Shown piece by piece: positions 14,432 to 22,106 of a stretch of DNA of 38,929 nt. The notes under the pieces are model-generated. The model saw only the letters and a list, made by a program, of their open reading frames with translations, had not been told where the DNA came from and made no database searches. This stretch comes from Planctomycetota bacterium (lineage in GTDB: Bacteria > Planctomycetota > Phycisphaerae > UBA1845 > PWPN01), in contig JAKPHF010000040.1 of the NCBI GenBank assembly GCA_029550525.1, positions 1-38,929 of the forward strand, read 5' to 3'. A program made the translations under genes and the position numbers. How positions within the stretch are numbered: position 1 is the stretch's first letter; each line of letters opens with the position of its first letter.

Positions 14432-14857
14432 TCAGGCTCCTGCTTCTTTCCACGCCGGGGCGCGGGTCGAGTACGTCGGCTTGGCGGTGACGCTCACCGT
14501 AATTGCCTCCTCCAGCGGCTCGTTGCGGCTGAAGTTGGTGATCGAGAAGTCCGCGTCGAGTCCTTCTCCGTTGGCGCCGTCGAGAATCGCCAGCGCGATC
14601 GCCGTGTTGTTGAAGTAGGCGTCCTTGATCGCGGCGAAGCCCGCGTCGCCGGTGTCCCAGATCATCTCGAACTCGACGGTACCGTTCTTGAGCGTGGCCA
14701 CCGTCGCCCGCCACCCCTGGTTGCCGCGCGTGGTGACGTCCGCCTCGCCCGTCTCCAGGTTCAACGTGACATCCTTGACGTTGATCAGCTCCGTGGTAGC
14801 CGTCGCACCGGCCGTTCCATAGTAGAGCCGGGCTTCCATGCCCAATTTGATGGCCAT
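14432..14857 (-). CDS. Major tail tube protein
   Basis: A 141-residue beta-rich protein: MAIKLGMEARLYYGT, NVKDVTLNLETGEADVTTRG, WRATVATLKNGTVEFEMIWD and a final ITNFSRNEPLEEAITVSVTAKP. This is the pattern of siphophage tail tube proteins, with the polymerisation loop and repeated strands. It indicates a non-contractile or long-tailed phage; no sheath gene is seen. Confidence 0.78.
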   Translation of the reverse strand: MAIKLGMEARLYYGTAGATATTELINVKDVTLNLETGEADVTTRGNQGWRATVATLKNGTVEFEMIWDTGDAGFAAIKDAYFNNTAIALAILDGANGEGLDADFSITNFSRNEPLEEAITVSVTAKPTYSTRAPAWKEAGA

Positions 14858-14936
14858 ATCCGTCTCCTTATCTCACCGAACCCGCCCATGCGGGATGGTC
14901 GATCTCATGCTTTCCGGCGCCGGATACGCGAAGCGC
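14858..14936. other. Short intergenic gap in the structural module
   Basis: 79 bases between the tail-tube start and the end of the next gene. A GGAGA ribosome site for the tail tube gene lies at its left end. I see no strong dyad or promoter. Confidence 0.4.
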
Positions 14937-15275
14937 TCACGGCATAACCAGCCCGCTCTGCGGCACCTTCATCGGGACACCGCCCACGAACGTCAGGCCG
15001 GGAGGCGCCTGCACAATGCGCCACTGCGTGATCGGCGCGCCGGTGTATTCCACGGACACCTGAAACCCGCTCCCATCCGATCCACCCACACCCAGCCACG
15101 TCTCGCCGCTGGCCGCCTCCAGCCCCGTCGGATCGAAGGTGTATTCCGCGATCTCGTGCGAGAACGTCCACACGGCGATGTTGTCCGACGCCGTCACCGA
15201 AACCACGGTGACCTGTTCGATCTCCTCCTCCGGCGGCTGCAGCAGACCACCCAGCGCTTGCCCGAGTAACGGCAC
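14937..15275 (-). CDS. Phage structural-region protein, unknown
   Basis: A 112-residue protein starting at GTG (GGAGGTGGG upstream). It has an acidic N-terminal stretch (PPEEEIEQV) and alternating hydrophobic strands (VTVVSVTASDNIAVWTF, TWLGVGGSDGSGFQVSVEYTG), suggesting an Ig-like or small beta-sandwich fold. Position between the tail terminator and the tail tube suggests a virion or head-tail accessory protein. Not recognised. Confidence 0.55.
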   Translation of the reverse strand: MPLLGQALGGLLQPPEEEIEQVTVVSVTASDNIAVWTFSHEIAEYTFDPTGLEAASGETWLGVGGSDGSGFQVSVEYTGAPITQWRIVQAPPGLTFVGGVPMKVPQSGLVMP

Positions 15276-15290
15276 CGCCCACCTCCATCC

Positions 15291-15626
15291 CTACCCGCGG
15301 TAGGGAAGCTCGAAGCCGCCGCACACGCCGTAGCAGTTGCCCGCACCGGTCGTGATCCGCAGGACCTCATCAACCCCCAGCTCGATCGGCTCGTCGAACA
15401 CGCGGTCGATGCCGGCGGGGAAGTGGCCGTGCAAGATGCGCTTCGACGGCTCGTTGGTGTCGCCCCGGTACACAGTCACGACCGCAGGCTCGGTCAGCGT
15501 GACGAGCAGTTCCGTCAGCACCACGAAGAACCCGCTGGCCGGCGTCCAGATCGCCATGTCACTCTGGGCGCCGATGACCTCGAAGCTCCGCGTCGTCCGG
15601 CTCGCTATGGGATACGTCTTTGCCAT
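15291..15626 (-). CDS. Phage structural-region protein, unknown
   Basis: A 111-residue beta-rich protein (FFVVLTELLVTLTEPAVVTVYRG, ELGVDEVLRITTGAGNCYGVCGGFELPY). The C-terminal CYGVCGG puts two Cys three residues apart. No signal or membrane segment. It may be a small decoration or head-tail adaptor; this rests on position only. Confidence 0.55.
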   Translation of the reverse strand: MAKTYPIASRTTRSFEVIGAQSDMAIWTPASGFFVVLTELLVTLTEPAVVTVYRGDTNEPSKRILHGHFPAGIDRVFDEPIELGVDEVLRITTGAGNCYGVCGGFELPYRG

Positions 15627-15630
15627 GCCA

Positions 15631-16059
15631 CTACCTCAACACCCGAAACGTCAGCGTCAGTACACTCGTGAACACCCGGTGCTGCTCGAGATGCTCGACC
15701 GCGTAGATGGGCACGTTCTCAGTCTTGATCCACGCCGCCTCCGCGAACCCGTCCAAACGCCGCAAGCGGAAGTGGTCGGCGATCTCCTCGACGAGCGCCA
15801 TCAGCGGATCGAGCTCGGCCGGTTCCTCCTTCTCAAACTTCTTCTGCACCGCGATGTCGATCCGGCAGTCGTGCTGGTTGTGGCTTCGGCCCGCCGTCTC
15901 GATCGTCGTGCCCTGGGGAACGACCGTGACGTGCAGCGCCTGCAACTGCGGCAGATCCAGCACCGGCCGGTAGTGCCGCTCGGCGGTGAACGGCAGGCTG
16001 AACGAGCCGCCGTTCAGACTGGTCGCGACGGCATCGGCGATCTGCGTGATGACGCTCAT
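15631..16059 (-). CDS. Putative tail terminator (minor tail U-like) protein
   Basis: A 142-residue protein beginning MSVITQIADAVATSLN, with strands ALHVTVVPQG and CRIDIAVQKKF, a helix LDPLMALVEEIADHFR and a closing VFTSVLTLTFRVL. This order is that of tail-terminator proteins. The ATG at 16059 is chosen for its GGGAGGA ribosome site; the frame is open further upstream. Overlaps nothing and follows the small membrane protein by 1 nt. Confidence 0.6.
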   Translation of the reverse strand: MSVITQIADAVATSLNGGSFSLPFTAERHYRPVLDLPQLQALHVTVVPQGTTIETAGRSHNQHDCRIDIAVQKKFEKEEPAELDPLMALVEEIADHFRLRRLDGFAEAAWIKTENVPIYAVEHLEQHRVFTSVLTLTFRVLR

Positions 16060-16060
16060 C

Positions 16061-16297
16061 TCACGACTCCTCCCGGGCAATGCACGGCCGCGAGATGATC
16101 TTGTCATGCAGCGACCGGTTCAGGTTCAGCAGGTCGCTCGTCGTGTTGGTAAGGTCGCGGATCGCCTCGGTGTTGGCCGCGATGATCCGGTTGTTGGCCT
16201 CCAGCACGTCCAGCAGCTTGCGGATGAGCCAGATCACCACGCCGAGCAGCACCACGGAAAAACCGAGGAAGCCGTACTGCACCACGGGTTGAAGCAT
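16061..16297 (-). CDS. Small membrane-anchored coiled-coil protein
   Basis: A 78-residue protein with one transmembrane segment (about residues 8-25, GFLGFSVVLLGVVIWLI) followed by a heptad-like helix (LLDVLEANNRIIAANTEAIRDLTNTTSDLLNLN). The ATG at 16297 follows GGAGG closely; a GTG four codons earlier is less likely. One-TM proteins with a coiled coil can be spanins, holins or superinfection factors; no choice is possible. Confidence 0.6.
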   Translation of the reverse strand: MLQPVVQYGFLGFSVVLLGVVIWLIRKLLDVLEANNRIIAANTEAIRDLTNTTSDLLNLNRSLHDKIISRPCIAREES

Positions 16298-16315
16298 CCA
16301 ATCCTCCACGTGCGG

Positions 16316-16693
16316 TTACTCCGTCGCTACATGCTTCGTGTGAATCCTCAGCGTCCGGCGGTACGGATCGCTGTAGCGCCACGGCGGTTCATTGCCCGGC
16401 GCCATCACCTCGTACACAAACGTCTGATCACCGGCCGTCTCACTGATCCGATCACCCGCCTTCGGCAACGTCTGCACCGTCGCGAGCATCAGGTCCGCCG
16501 TCCGCACCAGGAAGTCGCGCGATTCAGTCCGATGGATCACGCCGAACTCATCGGCCTGCTCGAACGCCGTTCGACCGATCGTGGCCGCCAGTTCGACCGT
16601 GTCGGTTCCGCGCTGGTAGAGCACCGTTCGCGTCATGTGTTGATGGCGCTGGTTCTCCAGCCAATTCGATCCGGTCTCCAGCAGGTCCGGCAT
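16316..16693 (-). CDS. Head-tail connector (head closure/stopper-like) protein
   Basis: A 125-residue protein: a short helical start (MPDLLETGSNWLENQRHQH), then strands TRTVLYQRGTDTVELAATIGRT, DFLVRTADLMLATVQTLPKAGDRI and a closing YRRTLRIHTKHVA. The strand VLYQRG plus KAGDRI pattern is common in head-closure proteins of siphophages. It shares one base with the upstream decoration gene (TGATG). Confidence 0.6.
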   Translation of the reverse strand: MPDLLETGSNWLENQRHQHMTRTVLYQRGTDTVELAATIGRTAFEQADEFGVIHRTESRDFLVRTADLMLATVQTLPKAGDRISETAGDQTFVYEVMAPGNEPPWRYSDPYRRTLRIHTKHVATE

Positions 16694-17592
16694 CAGAAGC
16701 TCCGAAGTTTGACCAGCGCCGTCGCCTCCGCGCTGGATGCATCCGCGATGACCACGCCGATCGGCGCCAGGATCGCCGGATCAGCCGGCGCCTGGCACAA
16801 CGCCACGTCGTCAAAGCACACGTCCACGGTCGACGTCGGCGCCCCGTCCTGACCGACCTTGAGCACCAGGTACATCGTGGCCGCGGTCGCCGTGAACGTG
16901 AGCGACTGCAGCACCAACGCGCTGAACTGATCGCCGTTCCATCGCGGCGTGACCACCGTGTCCCACTTCGCCAGCAGCTTGGTTCCCGATGGCGAGCCGT
17001 CGGCGTAATCCTGGTAGTTGACCGGCGTCTGCGTGCCGATCAGAATCTCCGCCCATGCATTGACTGAATCGATGGTGACCGTTGAGGCGAGGTCCCGGCT
17101 GCGGATGCGCAGGGTATACAACTGGCCCGGCGTCACGCTGACCGCCTGATAGACGCCGCCGTTGAAGTTGCCCGTCTGCCAGATGCGTAGGCTGGGCGCT
17201 TGACCACCGGCCGGTACGTCGGGCGAGTTGAAGTCGCGCGACGCGCTGCCGCGTTGGGTCCAGTTCACCCAGTTGGCGTTGCCCGCCGTGAAGTCCCCGT
17301 TCTGCACGGGATTGCCCACGCAGCCCAGCAGCGACGGCGAGTCAACGATCTGCTGCCGGAGCGCATCCCAGTACACCTTCTGCCCGGCAGTCAGATCGAC
17401 CGCATCCTTGGGCAACTGGAACGCGCCCTCGACGGCCAGGCTACCTTTCGTGCCGGCGGGGACGCTTCGCGGCGTCACGCCAATGAACCCTTCGCCATTG
17501 GGCGTGACCACGGAGACGACCTCGCCGGCGGCGAGGTCCGTCGCCGGCGTGTGGTCGATCCGTGCACCCTCATGCATCAAGCTCGCGGTCAT
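16693..17592 (-). CDS. DUF2190 capsid decoration paralogue with inserted carbohydrate-binding-like domain
   Basis: A 299-residue protein. Residues 1 to about 93 match the neighbouring 109-residue DUF2190 protein closely (HTPATDLAAGEVV, LAVEGAF, KVYWD, LLGCVGNP). Residues about 94-275 are an insert with a CBM4/9- or galactose-binding-like pattern: NPVQNGDFTAGNANWVNW, GGVYQAVSVTPGQLYTLRI, a TMYLVLKVG strand and VCFDDVAL near the end. The last 24 residues (IGVVIADASSAEATALVKL) restore the final DUF2190 strand. The protein probably sits on the capsid with the insert exposed, where it could bind glycans. The fold assignment of the insert is by pattern only. Confidence 0.75.
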   Translation of the reverse strand: MTASLMHEGARIDHTPATDLAAGEVVSVVTPNGEGFIGVTPRSVPAGTKGSLAVEGAFQLPKDAVDLTAGQKVYWDALRQQIVDSPSLLGCVGNPVQNGDFTAGNANWVNWTQRGSASRDFNSPDVPAGGQAPSLRIWQTGNFNGGVYQAVSVTPGQLYTLRIRSRDLASTVTIDSVNAWAEILIGTQTPVNYQDYADGSPSGTKLLAKWDTVVTPRWNGDQFSALVLQSLTFTATAATMYLVLKVGQDGAPTSTVDVCFDDVALCQAPADPAILAPIGVVIADASSAEATALVKLRSF

Positions 17593-17607
17593 CGCTGCCC
17601 TGCCTCC

Positions 17608-17937
17608 CTACTGCATCCGCACGCGCACGGTCGCGTCCGAGTCCGCCGCGGCCTTAATGCACTTACCGATCAGCGTGTTGTCCGTTGCCACCGTCGTCGC
17701 CTGCTGGTTCGTGCTGTCCCAGTAGACCAGGGCTCCGACGGCGATCGCGGTGGTGGCGCCCACTTCCTTCACAAAGTCGAACACGCCAGCCACGGCGAGC
17801 GCACCGAGGCGATTGGCCTTGATGGCTTCCTTGGCGATACCCACCAGTAGCCCGATGACGACCACATCACCGGCCGCGATGTCCACCGCCGGCGTGTAAT
17901 CAATGCTGTTGCCGTCCTGAACAAACGTTGCCTGCAT
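17608..17937 (-). CDS. DUF2190 capsid decoration/stabilisation protein
   Basis: A 109-residue protein, MQATFVQDGNSIDYTPAVDIAAGDVVVIG through VYWDSTNQQATTV and LIGKCIKAAADSDATVRVRM. DUF2190 proteins are small capsid cement proteins next to the major capsid gene. It is the short paralogue of the following gene, apparently the ancestral form. It lies 76 nt downstream of the protease-capsid gene. Confidence 0.8.
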   Translation of the reverse strand: MQATFVQDGNSIDYTPAVDIAAGDVVVIGLLVGIAKEAIKANRLGALAVAGVFDFVKEVGATTAIAVGALVYWDSTNQQATTVATDNTLIGKCIKAAADSDATVRVRMQ

Positions 17938-18013
17938 ATTCGACGCTCCTTTCAGTCGCGTCAGGCCTCAGGCTTCGGGTCGTTCCTGAAGCCCGAAGCC
18001 CGTAGCCTCATTC

Positions 18014-20131
18014 CTACGCTTCACCCTTGCTCTTCACGCCGCCACGCGGTTCCTGTAGCGCGACGCCGAAGTCGTGGTAGCCGCGCATCTGCACGCCCAG
18101 CACGTTGAAGTCGGCCTCGGCGGTTTCGATCGTGGGCGACTCCTGACCGTTCAGGAACGCGACCTCGATCACCGGCAGATCGTTCGGATCGGCGAGCAGG
18201 TACCACGCCTTGGCGCTCGAACCGGTGTACTGCGCGTTGGCCAGATACCGGCTGACCTCGGCCCGGAACTTGCCCATGTGCGGGTTGGCCGTCGGCGTCT
18301 TCGTGTTCGCCGTCGTGTCGCGGAACTCCAGCGACTTGTAGAGCATGGTCGCCATCGCACTGAGCGATGTGGGCACGAGCATGACCGCCGGCATGACGCC
18401 GATCGGCTTGCCGTCCGCGTCGACCTGGTCCATGAACGTCTGCTCGGCCAGGCTCAGCGCGTCGATGCCCAGCGCGGTGTCGGCGCCGTCGATGTAGTTC
18501 TTGTTGGCGGCCTTGAAGAAGGTGGCGTTGTTCAGGAACGCGGTCCAGAACACGTCGTTGATCTTCAGCCCCGAACCACGCCCGAGCTTGCGCGGCACGG
18601 TGGTGATCGCGCCCAGGTCGTCATTGATGACGTCGCGGCGATCGATGGACAGCAGCAGACCGTAAGTATCGGCCTTGTTGCTGTAGCTCTCCTCGCCCAG
18701 CGTGCCGTGCTTCAACTCGCCGCCGGGGGCGACCTGCTCGTACTGGTCCTTGCCGATCAGTCGGTAGCTCGTGACCGTTTTGAAGTCGCTGACGTTGCGG
18801 ACCGAGCAGATGTTCCGCCACGTGCGTTCGACGCTGAAGAAGCCTTCGAGCAGGAACTTGTTGGCGACGTTGGAAAGGATCCCGCCGATGTCGATCGTCG
18901 AGAACGCAGCCTGCACGTTGTGTCCGAAGGCATAGCGCAGGACCGACCGGCTGTCGCGGAAGTTGCGGCCGGTGTAGCCGTTGGCCCATGCCGCCTCGAG
19001 CAACAGCTCCTGGAGACCGATGCCGCCGCGGAACCGCTTGCTGGCCGCGTCGAGTGTCTTGTCGTCGTGGAGTTCCTCCACGTCCGCCAGCTTGGCCGTC
19101 AACATGCACGCGGCCTCGAGGATCGCGCCGTCCATCGCCTGATCGATGACGTGCACAGCCGGCGCCTTCGGACGCGACGCGCGAAGCACCTCAAGCTCAC
19201 ACTTGTCAGTGCTCCAGCCCTCGGCGATGGCCTTCTCCTCGATCTCCGGGCAGCGGCCGCTGCAAATCTGACGGATCGCGGCGAGGCGCTTCGTTTCGGC
19301 GATCGCTTTCGCGCGGATTTCCGGTACGGGATCGATGGGAGCGCTGGCCTCCTGGCCGGCTTCGATCGTTGTTTCGTCATTCGTGACGTCCGGCGTGGTC
19401 GCGGCCGTATCTTCAGTCTCGACGACATCCGTGTTCTTGTTCTCTTCCATGAATCGATTCTCCTGCCGTTGAGCCGCAATCCTCGCGGCCGTATTGCCAT
19501 CTGCACCGAGGTCCACGAAACTGATCTCGCCGAGCAATGTCTTGCGTGCGACGTACAAAGGGCCTTCGAACGTTCGACCGTTGACGGTGACCGACTTGCC
19601 GGGCCGCACGAACTCGGCCTGTTGCACGGATGCCCCGAGCGACGCCTGCCAGGGAAAACCGCGCCTGCCACTCGCCACGACTTCCTTGGCTGCGACCGTG
19701 TCGCGCGACACGATGCCCTCGGCGACCAGCCGGCCGTTCTCAATGGCGATGCGTTCGGTGTGACCGACGCCGGCGTACATGCTGTGGCCGAACCGGACCG
19801 GCCGGCGCTGTGACGGGATCGTCAATCCCTCAAAGTCCACCACGACCGGGAACCGCCATCCTTCGACGCGCATCGCGTCGCCGGAATATGCGATCATCGT
19901 GAAGCGCGGGGTTGTCTCGCCGTCACCCTCCGCCTGGGCGGCTTCGATCATGATGTCGCCCGCGTCACAAAGCAGATCGATATGACCCGTAGCGGAAACG
20001 TCCGTTTGCTGCTGGCATACCGCAATCCGCTGATCGTTGTCCGGGAACTCCCGCTTCATCACGTCATCCTCCATGCACCGCCGCACAAACACCGCGCGCG
20101 GTTCTCCATCACGCCGCTTCGGCAACGGCAT
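18014..20131 (-). CDS. Prohead protease - scaffold - major capsid protein fusion
   Basis: A 705-residue polyprotein. Residues 1-45 hold the short motif seen at the start of many phage capsid proteins (FVRRCMEDDVMKREFPD...RIAVC). Residues about 50-225 are an HK97-type serine protease: VRFGHSMYAG supplies the His and FPWQASLGAS the Ser. Residues 230-300 are acidic and helical, like a scaffold delta domain. Residues about 310-705 are the capsid protein (FKTVTSYRLIGKDQYEQV, LLLSIDRRDVINDD, final VLGVQMRGYHDFGVAL), similar to the Mu gpT group. An internal ATG at 19450 has its own AGGAG site and could give separate scaffold-capsid protein. It overlaps the portal gene end by 23 nt. Confidence 0.85.
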   Translation of the reverse strand: MPLPKRRDGEPRAVFVRRCMEDDVMKREFPDNDQRIAVCQQQTDVSATGHIDLLCDAGDIMIEAAQAEGDGETTPRFTMIAYSGDAMRVEGWRFPVVVDFEGLTIPSQRRPVRFGHSMYAGVGHTERIAIENGRLVAEGIVSRDTVAAKEVVASGRRGFPWQASLGASVQQAEFVRPGKSVTVNGRTFEGPLYVARKTLLGEISFVDLGADGNTAARIAAQRQENRFMEENKNTDVVETEDTAATTPDVTNDETTIEAGQEASAPIDPVPEIRAKAIAETKRLAAIRQICSGRCPEIEEKAIAEGWSTDKCELEVLRASRPKAPAVHVIDQAMDGAILEAACMLTAKLADVEELHDDKTLDAASKRFRGGIGLQELLLEAAWANGYTGRNFRDSRSVLRYAFGHNVQAAFSTIDIGGILSNVANKFLLEGFFSVERTWRNICSVRNVSDFKTVTSYRLIGKDQYEQVAPGGELKHGTLGEESYSNKADTYGLLLSIDRRDVINDDLGAITTVPRKLGRGSGLKINDVFWTAFLNNATFFKAANKNYIDGADTALGIDALSLAEQTFMDQVDADGKPIGVMPAVMLVPTSLSAMATMLYKSLEFRDTTANTKTPTANPHMGKFRAEVSRYLANAQYTGSSAKAWYLLADPNDLPVIEVAFLNGQESPTIETAEADFNVLGVQMRGYHDFGVALQEPRGGVKSKGEA

Positions 20132-21596
20132 CTTCGTCCTCCGTCTCCTCGTCGGTGGAAGCGTTCGATTGGGCCTGCTCCGTACTCAGTCCGAGTTCAC
20201 GCATCAACGCGATCTCGCGCGCCCGCTGGCGCAGCTCGCTCTCCCAGTCGAGACCTGCCTTCGCGTATTCCGCCGCAAGTGTGGTCGTGTTGCTCGCCAG
20301 TCGCGTCGCCTGCGCATTGGCCTCCTTGGCCGGATCGACGTGCTCGAAGCCGTCCCAGAACCACTGGTGCGGGAACTCGGTGTCGAGCGTGCGCATCGAT
20401 TGCGGCAGATAACCTTCGATCAGCACGGCCTCGTCGAGCCACGCCTTGAACACGCGGTCAAGCACGACGTCGCCGAGATATGTCTGATCGATTCGAATGG
20501 CTTTGAAGAACGCTTGATGATCCAGCCGGCCGGATGCGTAGTTGTAGCCCGAGCTGTTACCCGCTGCGATGTTGAACGGCATGTTCAAGCACCGCGAGAT
20601 CTCGTTGATCACTTCGTGCTTGAAGTCGCCGTACACGGTGGTGGGTTGCTCGGCCTTGACCTGGCCGATCTTCCACCCGAACGGCATGGTCATCCACGTG
20701 CCGCGATCCATCTCAACCGTATCCAACGGCTCGACTTCCGAAGCCTCCGTGTCCGCCGGCGCGTCGGTGTAGATCACACCGCTGGGCAGAGCCGCTTGTT
20801 CCGCCGAACCGAGTACGGCCAGCGTGTAACGTCGCAGCATCGCGAACAGTGACAGCGAGCTCGTGATCTCGGGAATCCCCCGGACCTGGCCGGGACGCTC
20901 GGCTCGGAACAGGTGGATCACGCTGTCAGCCGGCAGGAGGTCGTAATCGAGACCGGAATGAAGCGCACCGTTGTCACCGGGATGACGCTTCAACACGTAG
21001 TAAGCGATCGGGTTGCCGAACTCGTCGAGTACGATACCGTCGGCGGCGTTGCTGCCGTTGTGCACGACCGGCCACGGACTCGCGACCTGGTCGGCCTCGA
21101 TGGGTCGCAGGTCGAGTTGAACGGGAGCGTTGATTCGCGGATTGGTAGCCAGCAGGCTGAACACTTCGCCGCTCTCGCACTGCGCGATCCGCATCGTCCG
21201 CAACTTGTGCGCCAGTCCGACCGCCTTGGCCCACCTCGCGAATTCTTTCTCGATGAGGCGATTGGCGTCGGAATCGTCGGTAAGCATCTGAAGTCGCGGG
21301 CCGGTGCCGACGACGTAGTTCGCCAGCGTCAGCACGATGCCCTTGGCATAGCTGTTATTGGCGACTTCGTACCGCGCCCGGCTGCGCAGAACGCGCCGCA
21401 CTTCGGCGCTGGCGGCCGCGTTGGCTGAAAGATGGTCGGCATGCACCCAGTGCCGGCGGTTCTCGTAAGTCGTCTGCGCCGCGTCGTACTTCGCGCGGAG
21501 TCTGGAGCCCGGAGTCGGCAGGCGCAGAAAGCGAAAGCCGGGCCGTCCCTGGCCGCGACTTCCGCCGAGCATCCATTCTCGAATTCGCCTCAGCAT
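20109..21596 (-). CDS. Phage portal protein (lambda family)
   Basis: A 495-residue portal. Visible marks are the N-terminal YDAAQTTYENRRHW, RSRARYEVANNSYAKGIV, the wing/stem VQLDLRPIEADQV, DSVIHLFRAERPGQVRGIPE and the clip-region FNIAAGNSSGYNYASGRLDHQAFFKAIRIDQ, characteristic of lambda-type portals that join terminase and capsid. The C-terminus is acidic (TDEETEDEDAVAEAA). The ATG at 21596 follows GGAG; a start at 21632 is possible but unlikely. Confidence 0.9.
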   Translation of the reverse strand: MLRRIREWMLGGSRGQGRPGFRFLRLPTPGSRLRAKYDAAQTTYENRRHWVHADHLSANAAASAEVRRVLRSRARYEVANNSYAKGIVLTLANYVVGTGPRLQMLTDDSDANRLIEKEFARWAKAVGLAHKLRTMRIAQCESGEVFSLLATNPRINAPVQLDLRPIEADQVASPWPVVHNGSNAADGIVLDEFGNPIAYYVLKRHPGDNGALHSGLDYDLLPADSVIHLFRAERPGQVRGIPEITSSLSLFAMLRRYTLAVLGSAEQAALPSGVIYTDAPADTEASEVEPLDTVEMDRGTWMTMPFGWKIGQVKAEQPTTVYGDFKHEVINEISRCLNMPFNIAAGNSSGYNYASGRLDHQAFFKAIRIDQTYLGDVVLDRVFKAWLDEAVLIEGYLPQSMRTLDTEFPHQWFWDGFEHVDPAKEANAQATRLASNTTTLAAEYAKAGLDWESELRQRAREIALMRELGLSTEQAQSNASTDEETEDEDAVAEAA

Positions 21597-21628
21597 CCTT
21601 GCTCCAGACTCCGGACCCCAGATCCCAC

Positions 21629-21823
21629 TCACACCGCACCCGGCGGAGATACTTTCGTCCGCCGCACACCCAGACCCTTCTTGGCCGCCTCCTTCGACGA
21701 CAAATACCGATCCGCCTCGATCTGATCCTTCAGATCGTGCTGCTCGACACTGCCCGAATCGCCGCTGGCCTTCTTCGGGCCCTCGGCATTGGTTTTGATT
21801 GCGTCATCAAGGGAGTCGGTCAT
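21629..21823 (-). CDS. Small phage protein upstream of portal
   Basis: A 64-residue charged protein with a helix (VEQHDLKDQIEADRYLSSKEAAKKG) ending GVRRTKVSPPGAV. Similar short proteins with an 'EADRYL...PPG' ending occur next to portal genes, in the position of the lambda gpW connector, but the sequence is too short to prove this. The ATG at 21823 is chosen for its GGAG spacing; two other starts lie 2 and 3 codons upstream. A 35-bp repeat lies 28 nt upstream. Confidence 0.6.
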   Translation of the reverse strand: MTDSLDDAIKTNAEGPKKASGDSGSVEQHDLKDQIEADRYLSSKEAAKKGLGVRRTKVSPPGAV

Positions 21824-21851
21824 GGTCATCACTCCGCGGGCGCGCCCGTCA

Positions 21852-21886
21852 TAGAGTGATTACCCGCTCAGCCCGAAATCTCGCCG
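21852..21886 (-). repeat. 35-bp repeat, copy 1 (putative phage promoter module)
   Basis: This 35-bp sequence (plus strand TAGAGTGATTACCCGCTC, then A, then GCCCGAAATCTCGCCG) recurs at 37827-37861 with one mismatch. Both copies are intergenic, in the same orientation, and 28-47 nt upstream of a minus-strand start codon. Length suits a -35 to -10 promoter. Confidence 0.75.
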
Positions 21887-21912
21887 CCTGAAGATGTGAA
21901 ACGCCCACTTCG

Positions 21913-21926
21913 TACCAGATCTGGTA
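21913..21926. promoter_or_regulatory. 14-bp palindrome TACCAGATCTGGTA upstream of repeat copy 1
   Basis: A perfect palindrome directly after the stop of the zinc-ribbon gene and 27 bp upstream of the 35-bp repeat. Its core CAGATCTG is shared with the palindrome at 37905-37916 upstream of repeat copy 2. A regulator binding site is inferred. Confidence 0.55.
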
Positions 21927-22106
21927 TCAGATGATCTTTTCTCGCGTGGTAATCGCCTGGCCGCAGTGCCGGCACCGCTTGCGGCGCACGATCCCGTCGT
22001 GTCGCGGTCGCGTATAGACCGTGAGAAAGTGCCGGCAACCGCAGCGACGACAGACCAGTCCTTGGTGCCTCGGCTCGGACGTCGGTGTCGTACTGACCTG
22101 TGTCAT
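21927..22106 (-). CDS. Small zinc-ribbon protein
   Basis: A 59-residue protein with two CxxC pairs (CRRCGCRHF and CRHCGQ) around a basic loop, ending AITTREKII. The pattern resembles the N-terminal zinc ribbon of NrdR and of some phage transcription regulators. The ATG overlaps the terminase stop by one base (TGATG), so it is translated with the terminase. It may bind DNA or act in packaging. Confidence 0.7.
   Translation of the reverse strand: MTQVSTTPTSEPRHQGLVCRRCGCRHFLTVYTRPRHDGIVRRKRCRHCGQAITTREKII

Noticed and set aside
18074..19813. A 579-codon open frame on the plus strand opposite the capsid gene
   Set aside because: It is Arg/Val/Asp-rich composition with no family motif and is the antisense shadow of a well-supported capsid gene in GC-rich DNA.
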